This document shows, piece after piece, positions 37,172-50,057 of a stretch of DNA of 64,000 nucleotides (its first letter is position 1; each line of letters opens with the position of its first letter). Position numbers and translations under genes: made by a program. The notes beneath the pieces were generated by a model. The model searched no databases. It had not been told where the DNA came from and saw nothing but the letters and a program-made list of their open reading frames with translations. The DNA comes from Cryptomeria japonica (lineage: Eukaryota; Streptophyta; Pinopsida; Cupressales; Cupressaceae), in contig NC_081414.1 in the NCBI RefSeq assembly GCF_030272615.1, positions 823,419,896 through 823,483,895 on the forward strand. Direction: 5' to 3'.

Positions 37172-37549
37172 ATGAGAGATAGAAAGACATGCCTAGTTGC
37201 TGATGAGGAATCCAACGATGACAAATCTGATGAAACTGATACTGAGGAATTTGTTTATGTGGCTATTAAAGATGGATCTGATGAAGAAAGGTATGAGGAA
37301 AAAACCCTAGTATCTCACATAAACACTAATGATTCTTGGATCAGAGATAGTGGATGCTCTCATAACATGGCAGGTGATAAACACAAGTTTGTAAAACTTG
37401 AAGATTATGATGGAGGTTATGTAAGATTTGGTAATGATGCCCCATGTCCAGTGAAAGGTAAAGGTTCTATCACACTTCTTGACAATGGTAAATGTAATGA
37501 TGTATACTGGGTTGAAGGATTGAAATACAATTTGTTGAGTGTAGCATAG
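37172..37549 (+). pseudogene. Copia aspartic protease
   Basis: SWIRDSGCSHNMAGD carries the DSG triplet, followed by VKGKGSITLLDNG and VYWVEGLKYNLLSVA, then TAG at 37547-37549 in place of Gln. The preceding Glu/Asp-rich segment (SDETDTEEFVYVAIKD) is the usual linker. Same frame as gag. It processes the polyprotein in the family. Confidence 0.88.
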
Positions 37550-38463
37550 CTAAACAATACAGGTTACCGAATAGAATTTCAAAAAGGAATTGTCAAAGTT
37601 CATGACAAACAAGGAAAATTAGTTTCTACCAGGACTCAAACAAGAGGTAATACATTTCATCTTGACTCAACTTAGGAAAAATGTCTATATGATAAGATAG
37701 AAGAAACCTGGTTATGGCATAAAAGGTTTTGTCATGTAAATTTTGATAATCTGATCAAAATAAGTAAGAAGTGTCGAGTAAGAGGTCTACTGAGTCTAGA
37801 AAAACCTGAGAATGCTATGTGTCGAGGATGCCAGATGGGTAAGATGACAAGATCAAGCTTTACAAGTAAGTCCTACACTTCTAAAGGAATTTTAGATCTA
37901 GTACACACTGATCTATGTGGCCCTATGAAAGTTCAGAGTTATTATGGTGATAAATATTTCATATTATTTATGGATGATTACTCAAGGATGATGTCAGTAA
38001 TGTTTTTAAAAGAGAAATTAGAAGCTTTTAAAATGTTTAAATGGTACAAGGCAAGAGTTGAAAATGAAACAGGAAGACAACTGAAATGTCTTAGATCTGA
38101 TAGAGGGGGAGTGTTCACTTCCGATGAATTTAACTTATTCTACAATGATCATGGTATAAAAAGGCAAGTGTCTGCACCGAGAACACCTCAGCAAAATGGG
38201 ATAGCTGAGAGAAGAAATAGATCAATTGTAGATTGTGTCAGAACCCTGATGATAGAAAAGAGGGTACCTCAAACATTTTGGAGAGAAGCAATAAGCATTG
38301 TTGTTTACACCCTAAACCGAGTTCAACTAAAGAAGGGAACTATGAAGACACCATATGAGATCTAGTATGGCAAGAAACCTAATGTAAGTTATTTTAAAAT
38401 CTTTGGAAGTAGATGCTATGTTCACAAAGATGACAGAAATGGAAAGTTTGATCAGAAAAGTGA
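37550..38463 (+). pseudogene. Copia integrase
   Basis: HHCC module WHKRFCH and CRGCQMGKM, then HTDLCGPMKVQSYYGD, CLRSDRGGVF and TPQQNGIAERRN, so the catalytic D, D and E are all present, although Glu of the conserved GGEF is Val. A stop at 38363 falls where PYEIW has Trp. A single-base deletion near 38461 shifts the frame; the sequence continues as GTFLGYSSRSKAFKC in frame 1. Confidence 0.88.
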
Positions 38464-39879
38464 GGAACATTTCTAGGTTATTCTTCTAGAAGTAAAGCAT
38501 TTAAATGTCTGATCAAATCATCTAACAAAATAGTAGAAAGTGCAAATGTAAAAATTGATGAATTTGTAGAAAGAAATGATGAAGGAAATTCCAAAGAACC
38601 AGAAGATTATGAAGAATTTGTTTATGTTCAACTGAGAAGTCCTACCAAGAAAGCTACTGAAGAAGATGAAGAGAATGTCCAATTACCGAATGATGAAGAA
38701 GATCATACAGAACCTACCGAGCCTATATTAGCCAAATATGTCAGAAGACATCATGCATCAAGTCAGATTATAGGAGATAAGGATGATCCAATGATGACAA
38801 GGAACAAACTAAGATAGAACACATGTCTAATATCTGAATTTGAACTAAGAATAGTAAAAGAGGCATTTGATAGTGAAGATTGGGTAAATGCTATGATAGA
38901 AGAAATTGATCAAATCAAGAAGAATGAAACATGGACACTGATTCCAAGACTAAAGGACAAAAATGTAATTGGTACAAAGTGGATTTTCAGAAACAAGCTA
39001 AATGAAAAAGGTGAGGTCATTCGCAACAAAGAAAGACTAGTTTGCAAAGGTTATGCTTGAGAAGAAGGAATAGATTATGGTGAAACTTTTGCACATGTGG
39101 CTAGACTTGAAGGAGTAAGAACATTGTTGGTATATGCTGCTTTCAAAAATTTCAAGGTATATCAAATGGATGTTAAATCTGTATTTTTGAATGGTATACT
39201 AGAAGAAGTTTACATTGAACAACCTGAAGGATTTGTTGAAGACAAGAATAAAGATCAGGTATGTAAACTAAACAAAGCTTTATATGGTCTGAAACAAGCA
39301 CCTAGAGCATGGTATGAAAGACTACACTCTTATTTGATCAAGATTGGTTTTATAAGGATAGGTGAAAACAACAACATGTACATGAAGAGTGATGAGGACA
39401 ATGGAATACTGATCTCACTTATATTTGTTGATGATATTATATTTTGTGTTAATGACTCCTTATGCAAGAGCTTTGGAAATGAAATAAGCAAAGAATTTGA
39501 GATGTCATTAATCGGTGAGATAAAGTATTTTATATGTTTATAGATACTGCAAATGAAAGATGAGATTTTCATTACTCAAATCAAGTACATAAAAGAAATC
39601 TTGAAGAAATTTGGAATGGAGGATTCTAAGCCAGTAAGTAATCCTATGACTACTAACTGTAAACTATCAAAGAATGATGAATCTGCATCTGTTGATGAGA
39701 CACTTTACCGATCTATGATTGGAAAGTTGCAATATGTTGTGCATAGTAGACCAGATATAGCACATGCAGTAGGTATTGTTGCAAGATTTTCTGTAGATCC
39801 CAAGGAAACCCATATGACAGAAATCAAGAGAATTTTTAGATACCTAAGAGGCACAGAGGATTATGGCTTAGTATATGAA
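38464..39879 (+). pseudogene. Copia reverse transcriptase
   Basis: From about 38830: [75 protein letters not shown] and SMIGKLQYVVHSRPDIAH. Active-site Asp residues are intact. Stops: after GYA (39058), and TAG at 39541-39543 for the Gln of GLQ, the same codon that is TAG at 15516 in the other element. Confidence 0.9.
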
Positions 39880-40377
39880 AAGAGAAATGATTTTTATTTA
39901 AAAGTTTATACTGATGCTGATTGGGCAGGCAACATAGATGATAGGAAAAGCACAAGTGGTGGAGCTTTCTTTTTAGGAGAAAGACTAGTAAGTTGGCTTA
40001 GCAAGAAACAAGGATGTATTTCACAGTCAACAGCAGAATCTGAATATGTTGTTGCAACATTGAATAACACAAATATAGCATGGATAAAACAACTATTGGA
40101 AGGTATAAATGAAAAAGTTACCAAGCCAGTAACTATATTTTGTGATAATACTAGTGCCATTAACATTTCAAACAACCTAGTAATGCACTCTAAGACAAAG
40201 CATATCTCTATAAAGTATCATTATCTCAGAGAAGAAGTTCAAGAGAAGAATGTTATGCTGGAATATATCAGTTCAAAGGAGCAAATCGCAGACATCTTCA
40301 CAAAGCCACTGCCAAGGGACACTTTTGAGTATCTCAGAAGCAAGTTAGGGGTCCTACCCCTATCTTCTACTCACTGA
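39880..40377 (+). pseudogene. Copia RNase H
   Basis: Continuous open frame with [53 protein letters not shown] and [15 protein letters not shown], ending at a normal stop (40375-40377). All catalytic acids are visible. This is the best preserved part of the element (274 open codons together with the end of the RT). Confidence 0.92.
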
Positions 40378-40737
40378 CAGAGTTTGGTAAAAGCATCAAT
40401 TCAATGAATCAAAAGAATATTATGTGTGGATTGATGTTGATTTATGCACTTTAGAAGGTTTTCTAAAGGTGTGCAAGAAATAGTGAATAGAGACAAGTTG
40501 CTCTGACCAAGACTAAGATGATACATAGCAAGGCAAATCACTTCATAGAGGAAGAAATCATGATTTAGTTCTTTTACTTTTTGGCATTGTTGTCAAAGGG
40601 GGAGAAGTCTAAATGGACTAAATGAAGTTGATATAGTAACAAAAGTCTACTAATAGGGGGAGAAGACTTCAGAGAAGATTTCAGAATGAAGAAGTTGATA
40701 CAACAATCTGAATCAAGTTGATTTTGCAATTAATGCC

Positions 40738-40749
40738 AAAGGGGGAGAT
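40738..40749 (+). promoter_or_regulatory. Polypurine tract
   Basis: AAAGGGGGAGAT directly before the 3' LTR. The ~360 bp between the RNase H stop and this tract is non-coding and contains a second AGGGGGAGAAG tract near 40655. Confidence 0.9.
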
Positions 40750-42234
40750 TGTTCGCATTACAGTAGAAAGACAGATTGTTGGCATTTCAAAAAGGATATT
40801 GAGAAGGCTGTTGGAGATTATTGATATAACTAAAGAAGGATGATAACTATCTCAATAATATTATTTTTTCATTGATGTCAAGAGATTGATTTTCTGATTC
40901 AGTATGATGTTGCCATGTCTTAAGAAGTATGTTTTGATGAGTATTAAGAAGTCGGTAAGTGACACCGAAATAATATAATAATAAAGGGGAGAAATGAGTT
41001 ATTCAATGGGCAACTACTACCGAGTTAGACAATGATGAGATCATGTTGTTTTGATTCTTTTGATATCCTAAATATATTGTTTAATACTGTACTATGTCAT
41101 CAAGCAAAGAACCTAGTCGGTAAACCCTAAGGTTATCAATATCGGTTAAAGAAGATAGAATGTCTACCAAGTGAAGTTCAGTATTAACCGAGTAACAACC
41201 AAGTTACAACAGATCGTATTGGATGAATACAAGCATTATTTAATGAAGGATAATGATGAGCTAGAGTTGATTTAATGATTGGTATGTCGCACATGAAGTT
41301 TGTTATGGATCTATGGCAATGGAAGATTGACAGGAAGATCCACAGCTTAGATTGAACCGCAATAACCTTGTGCAAGTTCCAAGAAAGGAATGCAAGTCCC
41401 AAGGCAAGGTAAAACATTTTCATATCAAAGGATACATTGAACCTGGTCAAGTGTGAAGATCTAATGGCTAAGATTGATCATGGGAAATGTGATCAAGGAG
41501 ATTAAGTGGTGAGAATTGTTTATAAATAAGAAATTGTTGATGAAAAATGTATGCGGGCAAGTGTAAGCATAGGGATGCTACATAGTGATTACCGAGCATA
41601 GAAGCTTGAAGAACTGTTTGAATAACAGAGTAAGGAGCCCAGTAGAAGACTAGATAAGTCTTATAACTACATTGTTTTGAGCAAATAAGAATCTGCTTTA
41701 GCATTTTAGATGTGAAGTTGCAGATATATTTGTATTACTATTATTTTGTAAGTGGCAGAAAATCTCTTAACCAAGTGGACTTAACAGTCTTATTTGTAAA
41801 CCCTCTAGCAAGGTAACATTTTAAATGAGTGTTTGAAATCCATTAACAAGGTCACTTCTAACAAAGTGAAGGTCCTAACAGATCTGAGGGAAATCCCTTA
41901 ACCAGGTGACATCTAGCAATGTGTTTGTAATCTTTAACAGGATTTGCTTTTAACCGAGCATACTCTAAAAGAGAATATTTCTTAGTGGGTCTGAAATCCC
42001 ATAGTGGTTTTTCCCTATTTGGTTTTCCACGTTAAATCTAGTGTTATATGTGTTATGATGATTATGTGTTTATGAGTTTGCATGTTTAGTAGTTTCTGGT
42101 TATATTGTTGAAGTATATGTTACCAAGGTTGAATCTGTTGATTTTATGGAAGATTAAGTTTGTATGATTCACCCCCCCTCTCATCTTGTTAGCTATTGGC
42201 ATTAGTACTTTAAATTTAGTATCAGAACTTAAAA
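40750..42234 (+). repeat. Copia 3' LTR
   Basis: TGTTCGCATTACAG to GAACTTAAAA, 1,485 bp. The terminal CA has decayed to AA. Confidence 0.92.
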
Positions 42235-42275
42235 ATCTAGGGTTATAACATATGATCCTATTTTGTTAATTTAAA

Positions 42276-42660
42276 ATGATCTATTTCCACATCTCCCTCC
42301 TTCCCTCCTTCCCTCCTTCCCTCCTTACCTCTCTTCTTCTCTTTTTCGCTGCCTATCCCTCTAGATGTCTCTCTATATCTCTTCATCTCACCTCTCCCTC
42401 TCTCTATATTGATACTCCACCTCTCTTTGTCCCTCTTTATAATTCTCTTCATCTGTATATTTCTCTACTTCTCTCTATCTTTATATCTCTAGAGACTTCT
42501 CCATTTCTTACACTTTCTCTACATATCCTCTCATCTCATTCTTTCTCTTGTAAGATTTAGGCCTATATCCCTATCTCTTCATCCATCCAGGTTAGCCCTT
42601 CTCTCTTTATCACATTTAGTAAACCAATCTCCCCCTCTCCCTCTCCCTCATCTTGATACA
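42276..42660. repeat. Pyrimidine-rich tract (copy A)
   Basis: CTCTCC/TTCCCTCC low-complexity sequence on the plus strand. The 94-codon frame here is a product of composition. Counterpart at 48553-48905. Confidence 0.85.
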
Positions 42661-42751
42661 TGCATACATACATACATAACCAATCTCCCCCTCTCCCTCT
42701 CCCTCATCTTGATACATACATACATACATACATACATACATACATTATATG

Positions 42752-42783
<32 letters not shown>

Positions 42784-42800
42784 TGTATGTATGTATGTAC
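42661..42800. repeat. (CATA)n facing (TATG)n microsatellite
   Basis: CATACATA units to 42745 are followed by TATGTATG units, so the two halves are complementary. Counterpart at 48912-49002. Confidence 0.9.
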
Positions 42801-43800
42801 ATAGATATATCTAGGCTATTGATAAACATTTAAATAAAATTTTATCTGATAAGTGGTTAACAAATAATTGATAAGTAGTATGTTAAATTAACATGAAATT
42901 TATTTGATGAGTGTTTTTAAACCATTAACATTTATTTACCACTTTTACAATTGGTTTAGATAACTATTAAAGAATTTATAAAATATTAATAATAATAATA
43001 ATTTAATAAAAGAATTAATAGTTCACAATGAGATATAATAATTTAATAATAATTATAATTTTTTAAAGTAATAATAATTAAAAAATATGAAATAATAATA
43101 ATACTATAATATAGTATAATACTAAATAATTGGTTATTATTTTTATTATTATATTATTTTAATTATTATATAAATAATATTATTAACAATTAATTTTATG
43201 TACATATATATTAATTGTGTTAAAGATTTAACATAAATTTAATCATGAAAATATATTAAAATCTTATGCGATATTTGATGAAAGAAATGATTGTTATGTT
43301 TTTCCAATAATTAAATTTAATACAACTTGTGAAAGAAAATTATATAAAAAACAAGTGCCACGTAGTGGCGAGTACTTGCCATCATAGTATTGTAATAAAA
43401 ATATTTGTTCTAATTTATAATTATTGTATTTTAGAATCATTATTATTTTAAAATTATATTAGAATAATAATATTTATGTAACATTAACTACAAATATTGT
43501 TTTAATAAATTAATGTAAACTAGCAATTCCATTTTGGTGTGCAATGGGTATGCCAAAGAGGCGTGGAAGGTCAATTGGGGAAATTTTGGTCTATTTTTTT
43601 GGATAAATTTTTGTATTGCATGATGTCAATTTGTGGCCATCATGTTGTTTGTACAAAAAGGGACTTAATTGAGAGGTGATAACTTAAAATCAACTATGCA
43701 TCCACTTAAAAGGATTTAAGATCATAACTGAAGTAAAACCTTTGAATTGAGAAGATAATAAATTTTTATTAACGATGGGGTCATATTATCTTTGCAATAG
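42801..43800. other. AT-rich spacer (copy A), no gene seen
   Basis: TAATAATAA-rich sequence, then a short more complex part with TGGTGTGCAATGGGTATGCC near 43534. Matches 49003-50057 in copy B. Confidence 0.7.
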
Positions 43801-45612
43801 GGTGAGGACGAGAGTGAGGTTGAGATAGGGCTATAAAGAGGGATACATAGAGGGGTAAGAGTGAGAGAGATATTGGTAAAGAGATAGATATAGAGATAGA
43901 TAAGAAGATGAAGATATAGATGGAGTCAAAGATAGAGATGGAGAATGGGGAGAGGAAGATGGAGAGAAGGAGAGAGAGATATGAGAGAGAAAGAGAGAGG
44001 GGAGAGGAATATATAGATATGGAAGGGAAAAATAAATAGTTGGAGAGAGATGAATATATAGAAAGATAAAGATAGATAAATGAAGTGATATATAGAGAGA
44101 AGGAGAGATATAGTGGTTGAGAGAGCTAGAGATAGAGGGATAGATGAAAGAAGAGATAGGGAGAAATAGATATAGAGAGGTAAAGAGATATAGATATATA
44201 AGTCCAAAAGAGGGAGAATGATAGAGAGATGGATGGATAGAAGGAGGCATGTATAGAGATTAGGGGGGGAGATGAAGATAGAGAAAAAGAGGAGGCAAAA
44301 AAGATAGAGCAAGGGAAAGGGGGATATATAGAGATGGGAAGAGGGAGAGAGATAAATAAATGGACAAATAGAACTAGAGAGAGGGTGAGAGAAATATAGG
44401 ACATATATATATATATATATTGGAAGAGAAAGAGAGAGAGATATAGAGATATAAAGGGATAAAAATGGAGAGAGGTAGAGATATAAATAGATAAATAGGG
44501 GGATAAGGAGGGAATGAGGGAGGGAGAGGTGGGGAGAAATAGAGAGGAGAATTAAATAAAGAGAGGGATGGCCCAAAGAGAGAGAGTGGAGGAAATTGAT
44601 GTAGATAGAGGAAAATATAGATAGACAGAGAGCGATAGAAAGATAGAGAGAGATAAAGATATATGTATAGAAAGAGATAGATAAATGAGCTGAAAAGAAA
44701 TAGAGAGAAATATAGAAAAAGATATATTTGTGCGAGAGATTTGGAGAAAATGAGAGAGAGGCGGGCAAAAGTGAGAGAAATGAGTTGACAAAGACAAGTA
44801 ATGGAGAGAGAAAGGTATATAATTTAGAGAGAGGGAGAGGGATAAAGAGGGGGAAACATAGAGATGTAGAGATAGAGAAAGAGAGAGGGAAAAACATGGA
44901 GTGTGTGTATATACATTAGAGAGAATAACTAGAGAAATATAAAAAGAGGGACAGTTGGGGAGATAGGGAGAGAAGCGATATATAAGTATATAAAGAGATA
45001 GATATAGGGATGGATAGGATCTAAAGAGTAAATATAATTTATAAAATATAGAGGAGATGAGCAAGAGGGATACATGGAAGGAGAGAAAAAGGGGGAGAGC
45101 AAGAAATAGAGATAGAAAGATGGTCAGAATTCGAAAGGGTGAGATAGAGAGATAGAAAGATAAAGATATAGTAAGTGATATATGGAGAGGTAGAGAGGGG
45201 TATGCAGAGAGTGAGAGAGATGAAGGAAGAGGAGTGTATAATATCTAGAGATACTGAGATAGAATAGAGATAGGGAGGGAGAAATAGTCTGGAGTATGTA
45301 TTTGTGTGAGTGAGAGAGATATAGATATAAAGATTTGAAGGGAGTTTAAGACAAAATGTGTGTAAGTAAAAGATATATAGAGATAGATATAAAGAAGAAG
45401 AAATATATTAAAAAAATGGAGAGGGGTGAGTGGGAGACAAATGATATTGGAGTAGAGAGATATGAAAAGAGGGAGTGAGAAGGGGAGAGAGAGATGGATA
45501 GAGAGAAAGAGAGATACAGAGCTAGATAGAGTGGAGAGGATAGAAGGGGAGAAGATAGAGATAGAGGGAGAGGTAAGGAGATATAGATAAAGGAGACAGA
45601 TGGAGATGGAGA
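43801..45612. repeat. Purine-rich GAGATA tract (copy A)
   Basis: About 1.8 kb almost entirely of G and A with scattered T (GAGAGATAGATATAG and variants). The long minus-strand open frames here read as Ser/Leu/Tyr/Ile monotony, have no domains, and follow from composition. Counterpart at 50058-51810. Confidence 0.9.
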
Positions 45613-45960
45613 TAATAATCGAATTACATGTTACCATCAACATAACTCTCCAAGGACATATGATATATCCTTAAATTATTGGCATGAAATGAGTAATCAA
45701 AAGTTAGTTGCTCTTTCTTTCTCTCTCACTCTACACATTTAATTTAGGTGCCAAGTTAAAATTTATTTTATTATATAAATTAGAAAAAAAATTATATATA
45801 ATTATTCTATAATAAGTAATATTTAAAAATAAGAGAAAATGTATAATTCTAATATCTTTTATTTACTATATGTAATTCCATTAAAAAACACAAATAATTA
45901 GAATATAATTTTTGGCTTAATAAAAAATCAACCCTTAAAACAAGAAGTGGAAAAATTAGA
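45613..45960. other. AT-rich end of copy A
   Basis: Non-coding. Matches 51811-52153 and leads into the duplication junction. Confidence 0.75.
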
Positions 45961-46624
45961 TCTAAAACTCCATCCATAGTATTCATGCATTTATGAAGCA
46001 TTCGAAGACTCAAAGTTACATATTCATCATTCAAGAATTGTGGAGTGAAGTTACTTCAATCTCCATGCAAGCATTGTGTCTGATAAGGATTTTTCATGTC
46101 CATGTGTTTGTCATACCATTACATTAAAAGAGAATTTTATCATCAGCAATTGTAGATTTGAGGTATATCTCCTTAATATCTATTTTAGTATTTGCATTAT
46201 TTCATTCACAGTTAATTCCAAAATCAAGGCTTGACCTAAGCCACACCCCTATCCCCAATATCTTTTCCTTTGTTTGTGTGCAAGAAACAAGTGCAGCGAC
46301 ATACTCAAAAAAGTTTGTATAGTCAACAATGATGCACAAGTCATCTTGTACAACAAAAACATTGGGAGGACCAAGGAAAATCAGTGCTATTTGGTCTTAA
46401 AAAATTAGGCCGAACTTTTGAGAGGAGATTATATACCACTCTACAACAATACCAAAAACCATCAACCATCAAAATACCTAGACTCACCACCTAGATATAT
46501 ATGCTACTTATGCCTAGGATAACACCTTGACTAACTTAGATAAGAAAATATAAGCCTTAGAATAGCTTAAGTAACTAAATAACAATATAGTGATGGTAAT
46601 ATGACTTAATTAAAATTTGTGAGT

Positions 46625-47066
46625 TGTTGATGTAAATTATGTCTCATAATTAGACTTTAATTAAGTTGACTTAGGGTAATGCATTTCATAGTAGTTTGGA
46701 TATGAGACACTTAGGGAAGTGTGCACATAGGGATAATGTATGTAGGAGAAATTCCACATTTGTGGTCTTATCTTATTGTTACATTCCACCTTCGGTGGGT
46801 GATCCACCTTTTTTGGAATATTTTATTATTTATCCTACCTACCCTCACCCACCCTTGTCTCTCATTGAGCCACATGTCATGATTGTGTGCTCACATATCC
46901 ATATGTCCTTTCCTTTATAAGAAGGCTCATCTATATTGCATGTAATGATCCAGTTGATAGTATTTACTAATTGATTAGAATATAATTTATCCTTATCAAA
47001 TCTATTTTATCTCTTTATGCTTTTCATTGTCCCCTAGATCTTATCTATCTTTGACAAATTCTTACA
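46625..47066 (+). repeat. Short LTR (copy B)
   Basis: 442-bp partner of 32145-32586, followed by TGATATCAAAG, another degraded primer site. TTTATAAG lies near 46914. Confidence 0.7.
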
Positions 47067-48149
47067 TGATATCAAAGTAATTGGGGCTCCATTGAGTAGT
47101 CATTTTTTAGAGCTTTTGTAGCATTCAATTTTTGGATCTAAGGAGCTATGCATTCTGGGGATATCCTATGGCAATTTCGACCTCACTGTTGTGTTTGGGA
47201 GGACATTTCCATGAATTTTGAGTATAAATCTACCTATATTTGGTGAAAAGTGCATTTTGGGCCATGGGGAAAAAATTTGCCCATTTGGGCATATGGTACG
47301 ATTTTTGGTAAAAAACATTTAAAAATTATTTTTTTTATGTGAGAAATACTTTAATTTCTCTTTTTTAAGTTTTGCATTTTTTTTAAATTACTTGTAAATG
47401 TTTTGTTGAAGAAAAAAAAAGAAAAAGATATCCCAAGACAAAATAAAATATCCTAAACATTATGATTCATCATTCATGTAACATTTGAAAGTACAAATGT
47501 AGACAATATTAGCAACAATATAGTAGTCTATTCATGAAGTAATTAAAAATCTACTGAGAGAAAGTGTGCTTTATAATTTCTTTCACCATGAAACCACTAT
47601 ACACAATAGACAAGACAAACCCATGTTTCTACTCTCGTCGGAGATAAGAAAAATTTAGAATCCTTCTTTATGGCCTAGGTATTCCTTTTATAATTGTAAT
47701 AAACGTAAAAAACTACCAGCCATTTACAAAATTTCATGTGACCCTCTTTTTACCTACAAAACTCCTTGCCTCTATTTTGTCTTGAAGTAAAGCTACCAGG
47801 CTAGTATACATGAAGGCTTTTGTGAATGCCAACTACCTTATGGGTCATGCCATTTCCTGATATAAAATATATAACAAAGCAATCTTTCATTCCAATAGTC
47901 TTGACACCTATACATGACTTACAAACCTGAACACAAATTAATATTGGTAGCTTCTCATTGAATATTAAATATATGCTATCCTTTTTATTTTGCTTCCTCT
48001 GATAGGCGCAGTGTTTTCTATGCAAAAGGATAGATTAGAATCTTAGATAAAGATTTCATATGTGCAAAAAACAGGTTTCTAAAATATTTCATACGCATAT
48101 GCATTACACTTATAGTGAAGATGTGATGTGTTTGTTATATTTGTTTTTT

Positions 48150-48475
48150 TCTGCAATGAGTAATGAAATATTTTCCTTAATTATTCTACAATTTTTGTGC
48201 GATTGAAAGACCTTCACCGATGTAATTATTGTTTTCTGGCAAAAATAATGAAAGATTCACCTTTATTTTTCTAAAATTTTCACACAATAAGAAAACATTC
48301 GCCAACAAAATTAATTTTTTTCCTAAAAGCAATGAAAAATTCACCTTAATTTTTGTACCATTCTTATGCAACTCAGAAAAATTCCCCAACAAAATTTAAT
48401 ATTTTTCATTATTAAAAAAAATAAGCCAAAAAAGTAATATTTCTCCCAAAATAATGAAAGATTTTCCAGGATTTT
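48150..48475. repeat. ~85-bp degenerate tandem repeat (copy B)
   Basis: Counterpart of 34290-34610. The 68-codon frame across it shows the same repetition in protein form and is not a gene. Confidence 0.7.
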
Positions 48476-48552
48476 ATACCTTTACCCAGGTGGGTTTCTT
48501 AAAGTTATCTATGGTTATAACATATGATCCTATTTTTTTAATTTAAAATGAT

Positions 48553-49002
48553 CTCTTTCCACATCTCCCTCCATACCTCCTTCCCTCTCTACTTCTCTTT
48601 TTCTCTGCCTATCCCTCTATATCTCTCTCTAAATCTCTTCATCTCACCTCTCCCTCTCTATATACTGATACTCCATCTCTCTTTGTCCCTCTTTATAATT
48701 CTCTTCATCTATATATTTTTCTACTTTTCTCTATCTTTATATGTCTACAAACCTCTCCATTTGTTACCCTTTCTCTACATATCCTTTCATCTCATTCTTT
48801 CTCTTGTAAGATTTAGGCCTATATCCCTATCTCTTCATCCATCCACGTTAGCCCCTCTCTCTTCATCACTTTTAGTAAACCAATCCCCCCTCTCTCTCTC
48901 TCCCTCATTTTGATACATACATACATACATACATATACTCATATGCACATGTGTATATATATACATGTATGTATGTATGCATGTATGTATGTATGTATGT
49001 AC
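48553..49002. repeat. Pyrimidine tract and CATA/TATG microsatellite (copy B)
   Basis: Counterpart of 42276-42800, with a shorter microsatellite, so the repeat number has changed since the duplication. Confidence 0.85.
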
Positions 49003-50057
49003 ATAGATATATCTACACTATTGATAAATATTTAAACAAAAAATTATCTGATAAGTGGTTAACAAATAATTAATAAGTAGTATATTAAGATAACATGAAA
49101 TTGATTTAATGAGTGTTTTTAAACCACTAACATTTATTTACCACTTTTACAATTATTTTGGATAAGTATTCAAGAATTTATAAAATACTAATAATAATAA
49201 TTTAATAAAAGAAATAATAGTTCACAATGAGATATAGTAATTTAATAATAATTATTATAATTTTTTTAAGTAATAATAATTTAAAAATATGAAATAATAA
49301 TAATAATACTATAATATAATATAATACTAAAAAGTTGATTATTATTTTAATTATTATATAAATAATATTATTTTATCATCATAATTTAATATTATTAAAT
49401 TGCATGAGAATAACCCTAGTTTAAATAAAATAATATTATTAATCATTAAATTTATATACATATCTATTAATTGTAAAAAAAAATTAACATAAATTTAATC
49501 ATGAAAATATATTAAAATCTTATGACATATTTGATGAAAGAGATGATTATTACGTATTTCCAATAATTAAAATTTATACAACTTGTGAAAGAAAATTATA
49601 TAAAAAACAAGTGTTAGGTAGTGGCGAGTACTTGCCATCATAGTATTGTAATAAAAATATTTGTTCTAATTTCTAATTATTGTATTTTAGAATCATTGTT
49701 ATTTTAAAATTATATGAGAATAATAATATTTATGTAATATTAACTACAAATATTATTTTAGTAAATTAATGTAAACTAGCAATTGCATTTTGGTGTGCAC
49801 TAGGTATGCCAAAGAGGCGTGGAAGGTCCATTGGGGAAATTTTGGTCTACATTTTTGGATAAATTTTTGTATTGCATGATGTCAATTTGTGGCCATGATG
49901 TTGTTTGTACAAAAAAGGACTTAATTGAGAGGTGATAGCTTAAAATCAACTATGCATCCACTTAAAAGGATTTAAGATCATAACTGAAAAAAAAACCTTT
50001 GAATTGAGAAGATAATCAAGTTTTATTAGCAACAGGTCCATATTATCTTTGCAATAG
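49003..50057. other. AT-rich spacer (copy B), no gene seen
   Basis: Counterpart of 42801-43800. Confidence 0.7.

Larger units (their letters stand above)
34648..42234 (+). mobile_element. Full-length decayed Ty1/copia element in duplication copy A
   Basis: 7,587 bp with two 1,485-bp LTRs, a degraded Met primer site, a clean polypurine tract, and gag-PR-IN-RT-RH in copia order. Perfect five-base target duplication, and the empty site is present in copy B, so its limits are certain. Coding is broken by one frameshift (near 38461) and at least eight stops. LTR identity is about 95% by eye over the first 125 bases. Coding regions resemble the element at 12953-20313, but the LTRs are unrelated. 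Confidence 0.95.
30104..45960 (+). repeat. Tandem duplication, copy A (with copia insert)
   Basis: Starts TCTAAAACTCCATCCATAG and matches 45961-52153 throughout, in the same order. Without the copia element and one target repeat the unit is about 8.27 kb. Both junctions and the far end share TTAGA (30099-30103, 45956-45960, 52149-52153), as expected for a direct duplication made at short homology. Confidence 0.9.

Noticed and set aside
43831-45643. Long minus-strand open frames rich in Ser, Leu, Tyr and Ile (also 50026-51841)
   Set aside because: They are translations of a GAGATA low-complexity tract; several frames are open at once, and there is no domain or start context.
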